21,263 bases of DNA from JAJRXR01 sp044439985 (GTDB lineage Bacteria; Planctomycetota; Phycisphaerae; Phycisphaerales; UBA1924). Numbering within the stretch: position 1 is the stretch's first letter; every line of letters begins with the position of its first letter. The translations under genes were made by a program, and so were the position numbers. The notes below the pieces were generated by a model. That model saw nothing but the letters and a program-made list of their open reading frames with translations. It ran no database searches and was not told the origin of the DNA. Positions 1 to 7,600 of the stretch are shown here, piece by piece. The stretch lies in contig JBITAG010000211.1 of the NCBI GenBank assembly GCA_044439985.1, forward strand, positions 1 through 21,263, given 5' to 3'.

Positions 1-94
1 AGCTGTCGGGGGTGACGTTCTGGATCGCCATGATCGGTGGGCGATCGTGGGAGAGGGCACGATCGGGGGCGGCGTCCCAGGTGGGCGAGGTCAT
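1..94 (-). CDS. folP: Dihydropteroate synthase, N-terminal fragment (runs off the left edge)
   Basis: Reading the minus strand from ATG at 94 gives 31 residues ending PPIMAIQNVTPDS before the window stops. The IMxIxNVTPDS block is the N-terminal signature of dihydropteroate synthase, the cytoplasmic folate-pathway enzyme that joins p-aminobenzoate to the pterin diphosphate; in the family this strand is followed by F-S-D-G. The last visible base is T, which fits a following Phe codon. A GGAG Shine-Dalgarno (100-103) lies about 5 bases before the ATG. An internal ATG at 31 is in frame but has no ribosome site and would leave out the PPI residues, so 94 is preferred. The gene follows the secreted-protein gene on the same strand, but a hairpin with a short T-run lies between them, so co-transcription is doubtful. 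The identification rests on one short motif. Confidence 0.72.
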   Translation of the reverse strand, partial: MTSPTWDAAPDRALSHDRPPIMAIQNVTPDS

Positions 95-104
95 CGGGTC
101 TCCG

Positions 105-142
105 AAAACGGCACGGGGCCGGCCCGACACGGACCGGCCCCG
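105..142 (-). terminator. Probable intrinsic terminator after the secreted-protein gene
   Basis: The perfect 9-base arms CGGGGCCGG (114-122) and CCGGCCCCG (134-142) flank an 11-base loop. Reading the minus strand, the stem is followed by TGCCGTTTTC, a short T-run. It lies 28 bases past the stop of the gene at 170-1918 and just before the folP ribosome site, so it could separate the two transcripts. The T-run is short, so efficiency is uncertain. Confidence 0.5.
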
Positions 143-161
143 AACGATTGTGCCTGGGTGT

Positions 162-179
162 CGCCGAGTCTACTCGGCG
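162..179. repeat. Perfect inverted repeat across a stop codon
   Basis: CGCCGAGT (162-169) and ACTCGGCG (172-179) are exact inverted arms with two bases between them. The TAG stop of the minus-strand gene (170-172) sits at the centre. In RNA it would form a 7-8 bp hairpin just ahead of the terminator-like hairpin at 114-142. It may act as the first of two 3' hairpins that stabilise or end the transcript. Confidence 0.5.
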
Positions 180-1918
180 GTCACCCCGCCCATGCCCATC
201 CCGCCCATCTGCTGGGCGAGCGGGGCGAGGGTGTAGATCGTTCTGATCACCTCATTGGGCACGATCAGGCGCGAACGCACGCCCCCCGAGTCGGTCGTCA
301 CCCCGAGCGCCACGGGGGGCATCGGGTCGAAGCTCGGGACCTGGTCCGCGACGCCCATCATCAGCAGGAAGGGGCCAACCGTCTTGCCCACCTGGTCGAG
401 CGCGAGGTACCCCTCAAAGGTCCGCCCCTCGGGCATCAGAGGGAGCACGCGCTCGAGCATCGTGTTCGAGGTCAGCGCCGTTCCACCCTTGGCGCTCTCG
501 ATCGCCTTGGTCATGAACGCCTCCGAGCGGGAGAAGGTGTGGACCATGCCCCCGTCGGCCGCGGCGACGAACCCGCGCGGGCCCGTGCCCGCGGCGCCGA
601 ACATCGCCTGCGTGACCATCTGCGGGTCCGGCCCGAAGCCTCCCCCGCCCGCGCTGTCGGGGAGCTGGACGTCCATATTGATCGCGTACGCGCTCACGGG
701 CACGCCCGCGATGGTCTTGGCGCCCGGGTCGAACTCGGTGTTGTACGACACGCCGCCCACGGTCGAGCCGTCCGCGGCGTTGAGCGTCTGCTGGAACTCG
801 TCGATCAGTCCGCCGGCGTCATCGGTTCGGGCGTAGATCACGCTGTTGGCCATGAGGCCGGTCATCATGAGGCCGGGGTTGGCGCCCACCACGCCGGAGA
901 GGCCCGTCGAGTGATCGATCAGGTGGGCCATGCCGACGTTCTGCTGCGCGTCGTCGCCCTGCTCGCCCGCCGCGGCCCTGACGCTCTCGCCCAGCTCACG
1001 CAGCTTGGGCGAGGAGGTGTCGATCGCCCAGGCGGCGTAGTAGTCCACGGGGGGGAGGCGAGAGATGAGCTGGTCGCTCGTGCCCTGCTGGGCGAAGTAC
1101 GTCGCCGATTCCGATCCGTCCTTGAACTGCAGGCCGAAGTCGAGGGCGAGGCCGAGGTCGGTCACGCTCAGACCCATCACCCCGACACGCCCGTCCCGAA
1201 GCACGGCCTCCTGCGCCTGCTCCGAGAGGCTCAGAAGCCCGTTCCCGGCGCCTCCGAGCATCTCCGCCTGACCCGCCGCCTGCTCGCGTCCCGCGTCCAT
1301 CCCCGCGCGGAGCATGGGGGAGAGAATCGGGATGTCAGCGATGATGGTGATGTCCGCGCCGTCGGCGATCCGGGCGCCGTTGACCCCCAGACGCTCCGCG
1401 TGTGCCGCGAGGCGCCCGTTCTCGGCGCTGTACGCGCTGACGAGATCCGCGTTGTCACCCAGGAGGGCGTACCCCCCGCTGAGGTTCCGGGCCTGCACCT
1501 CGTTGCCCTGCATGTTGAGCGTGGTGACCGCGGCGCTCGCGTCCCCGCCCATCACCGAGGCGAACTCGTCATAGTCGCTCACCGGCGCCACCACGAGCAC
1601 GTCCGGATCCCCCTCGCCGTTCTCCGGGGGGTAGACGAGCACGGTCATCGAGCCGTTGCGGTCGATCCCCGGCATCGAGACCATCATGTTCATCATCTGC
1701 GGCGCCATGCGCGCCTGGCCCTCGAGGCCGATGGCGCCCGCGGCGGCGTCGAGCTTGTCGATCAACGCCCCCACATCACGGACCGAGATGACCAGCGGGG
1801 TGTCGCCCGGCACCCGGTCCAGCGACGCGGGGGGCGCCGCCAGGGCCGGCCAGGAGAGCGCCGCCACGCCCGCGGCGCTGAGCGTGAGGGCTCGGGTACG
1901 GGTCTGATTCGTGCGCAT
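170..1918 (-). CDS. Secreted protein of unknown function, 582 aa
   Basis: I do not recognise a characterised family. The ATG at 1918 is chosen over the longer reading from 1984 because GAGGAAAGGA lies just upstream and because it opens with a Sec signal peptide: basic MRTNQTRTR, a hydrophobic stretch, then a likely cut after PALA (near residue 28). The mature protein begins SLDRVPGDTPLVISVRDV and goes on with alternating hydrophobic strands and helices. This resembles planctomycete proteins of the DUF3352 kind, in which such a 'VP.DT...V.V.D' opening is common; that is an impression from memory, not a match. The C-terminus is rich in Gly and Met (QQMGGMGMGG). No catalytic motif, transmembrane anchor or cysteine cluster is visible. 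It is probably a periplasmic or surface protein transcribed alone. Confidence 0.8.
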   Translation of the reverse strand: MRTNQTRTRALTLSAAGVAALSWPALAAPPASLDRVPGDTPLVISVRDVGALIDKLDAAAGAIGLEGQARMAPQMMNMMVSMPGIDRNGSMTVLVYPPENGEGDPDVLVVAPVSDYDEFASVMGGDASAAVTTLNMQGNEVQARNLSGGYALLGDNADLVSAYSAENGRLAAHAERLGVNGARIADGADITIIADIPILSPMLRAGMDAGREQAAGQAEMLGGAGNGLLSLSEQAQEAVLRDGRVGVMGLSVTDLGLALDFGLQFKDGSESATYFAQQGTSDQLISRLPPVDYYAAWAIDTSSPKLRELGESVRAAAGEQGDDAQQNVGMAHLIDHSTGLSGVVGANPGLMMTGLMANSVIYARTDDAGGLIDEFQQTLNAADGSTVGGVSYNTEFDPGAKTIAGVPVSAYAINMDVQLPDSAGGGGFGPDPQMVTQAMFGAAGTGPRGFVAAADGGMVHTFSRSEAFMTKAIESAKGGTALTSNTMLERVLPLMPEGRTFEGYLALDQVGKTVGPFLLMMGVADQVPSFDPMPPVALGVTTDSGGVRSRLIVPNEVIRTIYTLAPLAQQMGGMGMGGVTAE

Positions 1919-1968
1919 GGGTTGGGTCCTTTCCTCGTGGGCGTTCGCCCCGAGTGTCCGTCCGGGGG

Positions 1969-1985
1969 CGTCAAGGGTCGTCAAG
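1969..1985. promoter_or_regulatory. Direct repeat CGTCAAG with 10-base spacing
   Basis: CGTCAAG occurs at 1969-1975 and 1979-1985, exactly one helical turn apart, about 50 bases upstream of the start at 1918. Read on the minus strand each copy is CTTGACG, which contains a -35-like TTGACG. No convincing -10 follows either copy at 16-18 bases, so a regulator site or an alternative-sigma promoter are both possible. Confidence 0.25.
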
Positions 1986-2134
1986 TGGCGGCGCGACCAT
2001 ACCCCTGGCCAGCTCCCGCCTCACCCCATTGTTACGCCTTTGCCCCTCCCGCGTTTCGCCTCCCGGTCGTGAACAGGGGCTGGCTCCCGGCCTCGCAGGC
2101 CCTCTCGCGAGCGCCGGGGGCGCCCCTTCGCCCG

Positions 2135-3145
2135 CTACCGGGCGTCGGACGCGCCGGGAGTGATATCCACGACCACCTTGCCCATCGCCTGCCCGCTCTC
2201 GAGCCGGGCGTGGGCCGCCCCGGCCTCCTCGAGCGTGAAACGCCGCTCATCGAGCACGGGCCGGAGGGCGCCCGCCTCCACGATCTCGCTGAGCCGGCGC
2301 AGGATCTCCCCGTGGGCCTCACGCCCGACACCGTGCAGCATCGGGATGAGCATGAACACCACGTGGAGCGACAGGCCCTTGAAGTGGGCCGCGGAGAGGT
2401 CCAGCTCGCAGAGGGAGACCGTCGTGGCGATCTGTGCGTTGAGCGCCGCGGCGTTGAAGGAGTTGAGCAGGTTCGCGCCGCCCACGGAATCAAAGACCAG
2501 GGCGAACCCGGCGCCCCCCGTGTGCCGTTCCACGTACGCCTCGACCGACTCGGTCTTGTAGTTGATCGGCGTTGCGCCGAGCCGCTCGATGAGGGCAAGC
2601 TGCGGCTCGCCCCCACCGGTGGAGAAGACCTCGGCGCCGAAGTGTCGGGCGAGCTGCAGCGCGACGTGCCCGACGCCGCCCGACCCGCCGTGCACGAGAA
2701 CCCGCTGCCCGGCGCGGATGCCCGCCCGCTCAAGCCCCTCGTAGGCCGTGATGCCCACCAGGGGCAGGGCGGCCGCCTCACGCATCGACAGGTTCCGGGG
2801 CTTGGGCGCGATGAGCCGGGCGTCGGCGCTGATGAACTCGGCCAGTGTCCCGGGCAGGTCGCCCAGTCCCCCGGCGCACCCGTACACCTCGTCCCCGGGA
2901 GCGAACCCCTCGACCCCTTCACCGACCGCCTCAACCGTGCCGGCGAAGTCCATGCCGAGCAGGGCGGGCGTGTCGGGGGAGAGGGGCAGGTCCTTGCCCA
3001 TCTTGCGGATCATGGTGTCCACGGTGTTGACGCTCGACGCCGCGATCCGGACGAGCACCTGCCCGGGCGCGGGCGTGGGGGTCTCGATGGTCGCGGGCTC
3101 GAAGGTCGCGTTCTCGCCGTAGGCCTTGACGGTCATGGCGTGCAT
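2135..3145 (-). CDS. Zinc-independent medium-chain dehydrogenase/quinone oxidoreductase-like, 336 aa
   Basis: This belongs to the medium-chain dehydrogenase/reductase superfamily and most resembles the NAD(P)H:quinone oxidoreductase branch. The N-terminal catalytic domain (about 1-125) has the family pattern VRIAASSVNTVD and LLGMDFAGTVEAVG. The Rossmann domain carries VHGGSGGVGHVALQLAR (residues 151-167), the NAD(P)-binding glycine motif. Only two cysteines are present (C90, C246), so the structural-zinc cluster of true alcohol dehydrogenases is missing. It therefore probably reduces quinones or enones in the cytoplasm with NADPH. The ATG at 3145 has GGAAGGAA 7 bases upstream; a longer open frame to 4006 is antisense-style noise over the cupin gene. 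It lies 71 bases after the cupin lipoprotein gene on the same strand, and both are divergent from an HxlR-type regulator, so it may be induced by electrophiles. The substrate is unknown. Confidence 0.88.
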   Translation of the reverse strand: MHAMTVKAYGENATFEPATIETPTPAPGQVLVRIAASSVNTVDTMIRKMGKDLPLSPDTPALLGMDFAGTVEAVGEGVEGFAPGDEVYGCAGGLGDLPGTLAEFISADARLIAPKPRNLSMREAAALPLVGITAYEGLERAGIRAGQRVLVHGGSGGVGHVALQLARHFGAEVFSTGGGEPQLALIERLGATPINYKTESVEAYVERHTGGAGFALVFDSVGGANLLNSFNAAALNAQIATTVSLCELDLSAAHFKGLSLHVVFMLIPMLHGVGREAHGEILRRLSEIVEAGALRPVLDERRFTLEEAGAAHARLESGQAMGKVVVDITPGASDAR

Positions 3146-3216
3146 GCAATGGTTCCTTCCGGTCAGGGGGGGGTCTCGGCTCGCAGGTCGCAGAGGTTGG
3201 CTGGGTGGTCGCGTGG

Positions 3217-4083
3217 TCAGTGATCGACGCTCGTGCGCAGGTAGAGGACGCACCCGACGCCCGCGGGCGTGCTGAGCCACACGGGCGAGCCGCCCTCGGC
3301 TTCGATCGCGCTCCCGGGCGCCAGGTCGGAAGGCGCCGACTCGACTCCGACCCGGCCCTCGATCACCACAGCCCGGAGCGTCGCGTCCTCGGCGCGGATC
3401 GCGCCCCGGTACCCCGCGGGCAGTTCGAGCAGTGCGCCCCGGGCGCTGGCGGGTCCGTCCGTCTCCCAGAGCGTCGCGATCCGGGCCTCCCCCGACCCGG
3501 CCCGATCGGTGTTGAGATCGATCCAGCCCGGCGCCGACGCATCCAGCCAGACCAGGTTCGCGCGGTCCACGTTGATCGGGCGCTCGCCCGTGTCGAACGC
3601 CTGCTCGGTCGGGCGGACGAGGTAGGGGCCCTCGGCGATCTCGATGTAGGCCATGCTCCGCCCCGTCGAGGCGGTGATGTGCGCCTCCCCCGCTGGCTGC
3701 GTCCAGTACGAGCCCGCCGGCATCCACATCGGCGCGGCGCCCGGATCGTCGTTGTGGACCTGACCCTCGATCACCACGCCCCGGTAGGTCACGTTGTGGA
3801 TGTGCGGGGGGGAGGCGAACCCGTCGGCGAACCGCACGAGGAACCCGGTCGCCCCCGGCGACGAGCGATCGCCCCACAGGTCCGCCGCCCGCGGGCTGGC
3901 GTCCCCCCGGGCGGGGTTGAGCGCGCCCCAGGTGACCTCGGAGACCGGGAGAACGCTCACGCCCTCCGTCCGGTGCGTCTCCCGGACGCGGGGCGCCCCG
4001 GCACACCCGGTCAGCAGCAGCCCGGCGCCGCTCAGAAGCAGGGCGAGAGAGGTCGTGTGCGGGCGATTCGTCGCGGGCGTCAT
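3217..4083 (-). CDS. Cupin-fold lipoprotein, DUF4437-like, 288 aa
   Basis: Starting from ATG 4083 (AAGGAGA about 6 bases upstream), the product opens with a lipoprotein signal ending LLTGC, with C27 as the lipidated residue. The mature part resembles DUF4437/ChrR-type cupins: PPHIHNVTYRGVVIEGQVH (residues 92-110) supplies H94, H96 and E106, and the second cupin motif PAGEAHITAS supplies H135. These residues would hold a metal ion. A second, degenerate cupin repeat lacking the histidines seems to fill about 195-280 (LLELPAGYRGAIRAEDATLR, VVIEGRV), so the protein looks bicupin with one metal site. It should sit at a membrane facing the periplasm. Its role is not known. It lies directly upstream of the oxidoreductase gene and divergent from the HxlR-type regulator, which suggests joint control. 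The longer reading from 4293 would run into the regulator and lose the signal peptide, so it was rejected. Confidence 0.82.
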   Translation of the reverse strand: MTPATNRPHTTSLALLLSGAGLLLTGCAGAPRVRETHRTEGVSVLPVSEVTWGALNPARGDASPRAADLWGDRSSPGATGFLVRFADGFASPPHIHNVTYRGVVIEGQVHNDDPGAAPMWMPAGSYWTQPAGEAHITASTGRSMAYIEIAEGPYLVRPTEQAFDTGERPINVDRANLVWLDASAPGWIDLNTDRAGSGEARIATLWETDGPASARGALLELPAGYRGAIRAEDATLRAVVIEGRVGVESAPSDLAPGSAIEAEGGSPVWLSTPAGVGCVLYLRTSVDH

Positions 4084-4117
4084 GGCGGGTCTCCTTGTCG
4101 ATCCGGGAAGGTGAAGC

Positions 4118-4171
4118 TTGACCGAGCCACGGAACCTAGGGCTATACTGCGATCCCGACAAGTACCGACAA
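4118..4171 (+). promoter_or_regulatory. Divergent promoter and possible HxlR operator
   Basis: On the plus strand TTGACC (4118-4123) and TATACT (4143-4148) look like -35 and -10 boxes for the regulator gene, though 19 bases apart, slightly long. The TATA core also reads TATAGC on the minus strand, so the cupin/oxidoreductase promoter may overlap. Just downstream, CCGACAA is repeated at 4155-4161 and 4165-4171, one helical turn apart. HxlR-family proteins are known to bind direct repeats near divergent promoters, so this is a fair operator candidate. The assignment is by eye only. Confidence 0.4.
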
Positions 4172-4234
4172 AAATGTAAGTAAGAAGATTTTTGACCAGT
4201 CGCCCCCCCTGAGCAGGGGTGGGTTCGCCGGCAC

Positions 4235-4639
4235 ATGGGGCCTGAGATGACGCGGAAGTACAACTGGAAAACCGGGTGCGACGTGGAAGCCACGCTGAGC
4301 GTGATCGGCGGACGCTGGAAGCCCGTGCTCGTCTGTCACCTGCTGGGGGGACGCAAGCGGTTCGGCGAGCTGCGCCGGCTGGTCCCCAACGCGACGGAAC
4401 GGATGATCACGCTCCAGCTGCGCGAACTGGAGGCGGACGGCGTGGTGGCGCGGCATGTGTTCGCGGAGGTGCCCCCACGCGTCGAGTACGAGGTGACGCC
4501 GTACGGACGCTCCCTTGAACCGATCCTCGTCTCGATGCAGGCGTGGGGTCGTGAGTTCAAGGCGCGTCGGCTTGCGGAGGAGGGCGAGGCAAGCGACGGG
4601 ACCGAGGCGGCGGGGCGCGTCGCGGCGCCTTCGCCCTGA
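4235..4639 (+). CDS. HxlR-family winged-helix transcriptional regulator, 134 aa
   Basis: The protein matches the HxlR/MarR-like family over its whole length: CDVEATLSVIGGRWKPVLV (residues 15-33), then the recognition-helix and wing pattern RKRFGELRRLVPNATERMIT, LQLRELEADGVV and VEYEVTPYGRSLEPIL. Such proteins are small cytoplasmic dimers that often sense electrophiles or oxidants. C15 sits where redox-sensing members keep a conserved N-terminal cysteine, so a thiol switch is plausible. The start is uncertain: ATG 4235 and ATG 4247 (four residues shorter) both lack a strong ribosome site. The gene is divergent from the cupin and oxidoreductase genes, with about 150 bases between, and probably controls them and itself. 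The alanine-rich C-terminal 20 residues are not conserved in the family. Confidence 0.88.
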   Translation: MGPEMTRKYNWKTGCDVEATLSVIGGRWKPVLVCHLLGGRKRFGELRRLVPNATERMITLQLRELEADGVVARHVFAEVPPRVEYEVTPYGRSLEPILVSMQAWGREFKARRLAEEGEASDGTEAAGRVAAPSP

Positions 4640-4678
4640 GGCGTTCGCTTCGCCTCGTGCGCGCCTGGAGCGGGCGCG
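4638..4678. terminator. Two tandem hairpins between convergent genes
   Basis: GAGGCG/CGCCTC arms (4638-4643, 4651-4656) and CGCGCC/GGCGCG arms (4660-4665, 4673-4678) fill the 46-base gap between the convergent hxlR-type and ftsK genes. Neither has a T-run. They could act as a bidirectional, T-less terminator. The first overlaps the regulator's stop codon. Confidence 0.4.
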
Positions 4679-4685
4679 GGCGTGA

Positions 4686-7600
4686 TCAGGCGGCGGACCC
4701 GGTCTGGGCCTCGTCCTCCTCTTCCTCCCCCTCCTCTTCCTCCCCCTCTTCGTCCTCGTAGTCGACGTCTTCCTCGTCCTCTTCCTCGTCCTCTTCCTCG
4801 TCCTCTTCTTCGTACTCCTCATCCTCGTCGAGGATGGGGTTGCCCTCTTCGTCGAGGGGGTTCCCGTCTTCGTCGCACGGGTTGCCGTCCTCGTCGACGT
4901 ACTCGTACTCGTACTCCTCCTCGTCCGCCTCGGCCTCGCCCTCCGGCTCGTCTTCTTCCTCTGCGTCTTCCTCTGCTTCTTCCTCGTCCTCGTCCGCCGC
5001 CTCGGGGTCGTCCTCACCCTCCTCCTCGGCGTCGTCCGCGTCCTCCGATGCCTCATCGACCGGCTCGGCGTCCTCGTCGTCCGCCTCTTCGAGTTCGTCC
5101 TCAGGCTCCGCGTCCTCGTCCGCTTCGTCCTGGTCCGCTTCTTCCTCGTCCGAGGGGGTGTGGTCCGCCTCGGGCTCCTCGTCATCGACGCGGAAGGGGG
5201 GCGCCTCGGTCGGGGCTGCGGGCGCGGCGCCCTCGAAGAGGGGGGGCTGGTCGGGGTCGCCCCCGGCCTCGATCCGGGCCATCTCCGCCTCGTTGAAGGC
5301 CTTCATCGCCTCCCACTCCGCCTCGGTGATGAGCACGTCGCGCGCGACCGAGCCCTTGTGGTCCGAGATGATCCCCGCGATGCCCATGAGGTCGATCAGC
5401 CGGCTCGCGCGGGTGTACCCGATCGCGAGGCGTCGCTGCAGCAGGCTGACGCTGCCGCGCTTCGTCTCGAGCACGATCTCGACCGCCCGGTCGAACATCG
5501 GGTCTTCCTGCGCGGCCTTGAGGGACGCCGAGGAGTTGTTCTGGCTCTCGTAGATGCGCTCCTCGTCGGCGTCACCCGAGCGCAGCTGCACGAGCTGGCG
5601 TTCGAAGCTCGGGGTGGCGATCTCCTTGAGGAACTTGACCGCGCGCCGGATCTCCTTGTCGTCCACGAGCGTGCCCTGCGCCCGGCTGAGCTTGTGGCTC
5701 GAGGGCGAGAGGTAGAGCATGTCGCCCTGCCCGAGCAGCAGCTCGCCACCCTTCTGGTCCAGCACGATCCGGCTGTCCATCCCCGAGGCGACCTTGAACG
5801 CGACGCGGCAGGGCATGTTCGACTTGATCAGGCCCGTCACCACGTTCGCCTGCGGACGCTGCGTCGCGAGGATGAGGTGGATGCCCACCGCACGCGCCTT
5901 CTGCGCGATGCGGATGATCGAGCCCTCGACCTCCTTGTTGGTCATCATCAGGTCGGCCAGCTCGTCGATGATGAAGACCATGTACGGCAGCTTGCGCGGC
6001 ACGCGCGCGCCCTGCTCCTCCGTCTCGATCTCCAGACGCTCCTTGAGTTCCTCCCACTCCAGGTCGTTGTACGCCGCGATGTCCCGCACGCCCGCGTCCG
6101 CCAGCAGCTCGTACCGCTCGTCCATCTTGGTGACGGCCCACTCCAGGATCGCCGCGGCCTTGCTCATCTCCGTCACCACCGGGCACATCAGGTGCGGGAT
6201 GTCCCGGAACTGGCTCATCTCGACCATCTTCGGATCGACGAGCACCAGCTTCAGCTCGTTGGGCTTCTTCGTGTAGAGGAAGCTCATGATGATCGTGTTC
6301 ATGCAGACGGACTTGCCCGAGCCGGTCGTGCCCGCGATGAGCATGTGGGGCATCTTCGTCAGGTCCGCGATCAGGGGCTCGCCCGAGGCGTCCTTGCCGA
6401 GGAACATCGGGAGCTTCATCTTGGAGAACCGCTCGCGGTTGCTCATCAGCTCACGCAGACGCACCTTCTCCTTGGTCGGGTTCGGGATCTCGACGCCGAC
6501 CGTGTCGCGCCCCTCCATGTTGGAGACGATCCGGATGTTGACCGCCTTGAGCTGGCGGGCGATGTCGCTGGAGACGGCGTTGATCGCCGCGACCTTCGTC
6601 CCGGGCGCGAGCTTGAGGTGGTAGAGGGTGATGACCGGTCCGGACTCGATGTCCACGACCTCGCCGTCGATCTTGTACTGCTGCAGCGCGCTCTCCAGGG
6701 CCGCGCCCTGCTCCTGCACCAGCTCTCGCAGACGGTCGTCGAAGTCCTCCTCCGGCTCCTCCAGGATGTCGAGGGTCGGGAACTTGTACCCCTCAAGCTC
6801 AACCGTGTTCTGCAGGTCCGAGAGGTCCTCCTCCGTCGCCAGCTGGCGCGTCGCGCTGCTGAACCGGACCGGGAGCTTGGCGATCTTCTCACGCAGCTGC
6901 TCCTGCGTGAAGATCTGCGGCGCCCCGGGGAGGTCGTCGTCCTCCTCCTCTTCCGCCTCGTCCTCGTACTCGTACTCGTCCTCTTCCTCGTACCCCTCGT
7001 CCTCGTCGTACTCCCCCTCGGGGTCTTCCTCGTATTCGTCCTCGTACTCGTACTCCTCCTCGTCCTCGTACTCCTCCTCGACCTCCATCGGGGTCGGGAC
7101 GACGCGCACGCGCTTCTTCTTGGCCCGCGGGGTCGGCTCGATCTCGACCAGGTCGTCGTCGATGTCGTTCAGGCGCACCCGGATCGGCTTGCGATCCCGC
7201 AGCATCCCCCGCAGCCCCCCGATGAGCCCCCCCGAGGCGCGGGCCACGCCCCCGGCCATCTCGCCGGCGGCACGCCCGCTGACCTCCGCCGCCGCCCGCG
7301 TCCCGTACGCCGCGGGCATGAGCACCCGGTAGAGGGCCATCGGCGCCTGCCAGAGCAGGCGGTCGCACGCCACAAGCAGGCCAACCGCCGTCAGCAGGGC
7401 CATCCAGAGCAGCGTGCCGCCCACGGCGAACCGGGGCGCCAGCTCGCCCACGATCGCGACGCCCGCGGTCCCCCCCATCAGCCCGGGGAGCGGTCCCCCC
7501 TCGGGCCAGGCGATGCTCGAGAACCCGCACGCGGCCCCGGTGAGCATCAGGATGCCCACGAGGCGGAGGGCGATGGCGCCCATCGGCTGGCGCAGGGCGC

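Noticed and set aside
47..3223. A 1058-codon open frame on the plus strand opposite the secreted-protein and oxidoreductase genes
   Set aside because: Its product is Arg/His/Gly-rich with no domain, and it is the antisense shadow expected in GC-rich DNA where stop codons are rare.
4142..5185. A minus-strand open frame made of Arg/Thr/Lys runs over the ftsK tail and the HxlR-type gene
   Set aside because: It is a frame-shifted reading of the acidic codons of FtsK and has no independent support.
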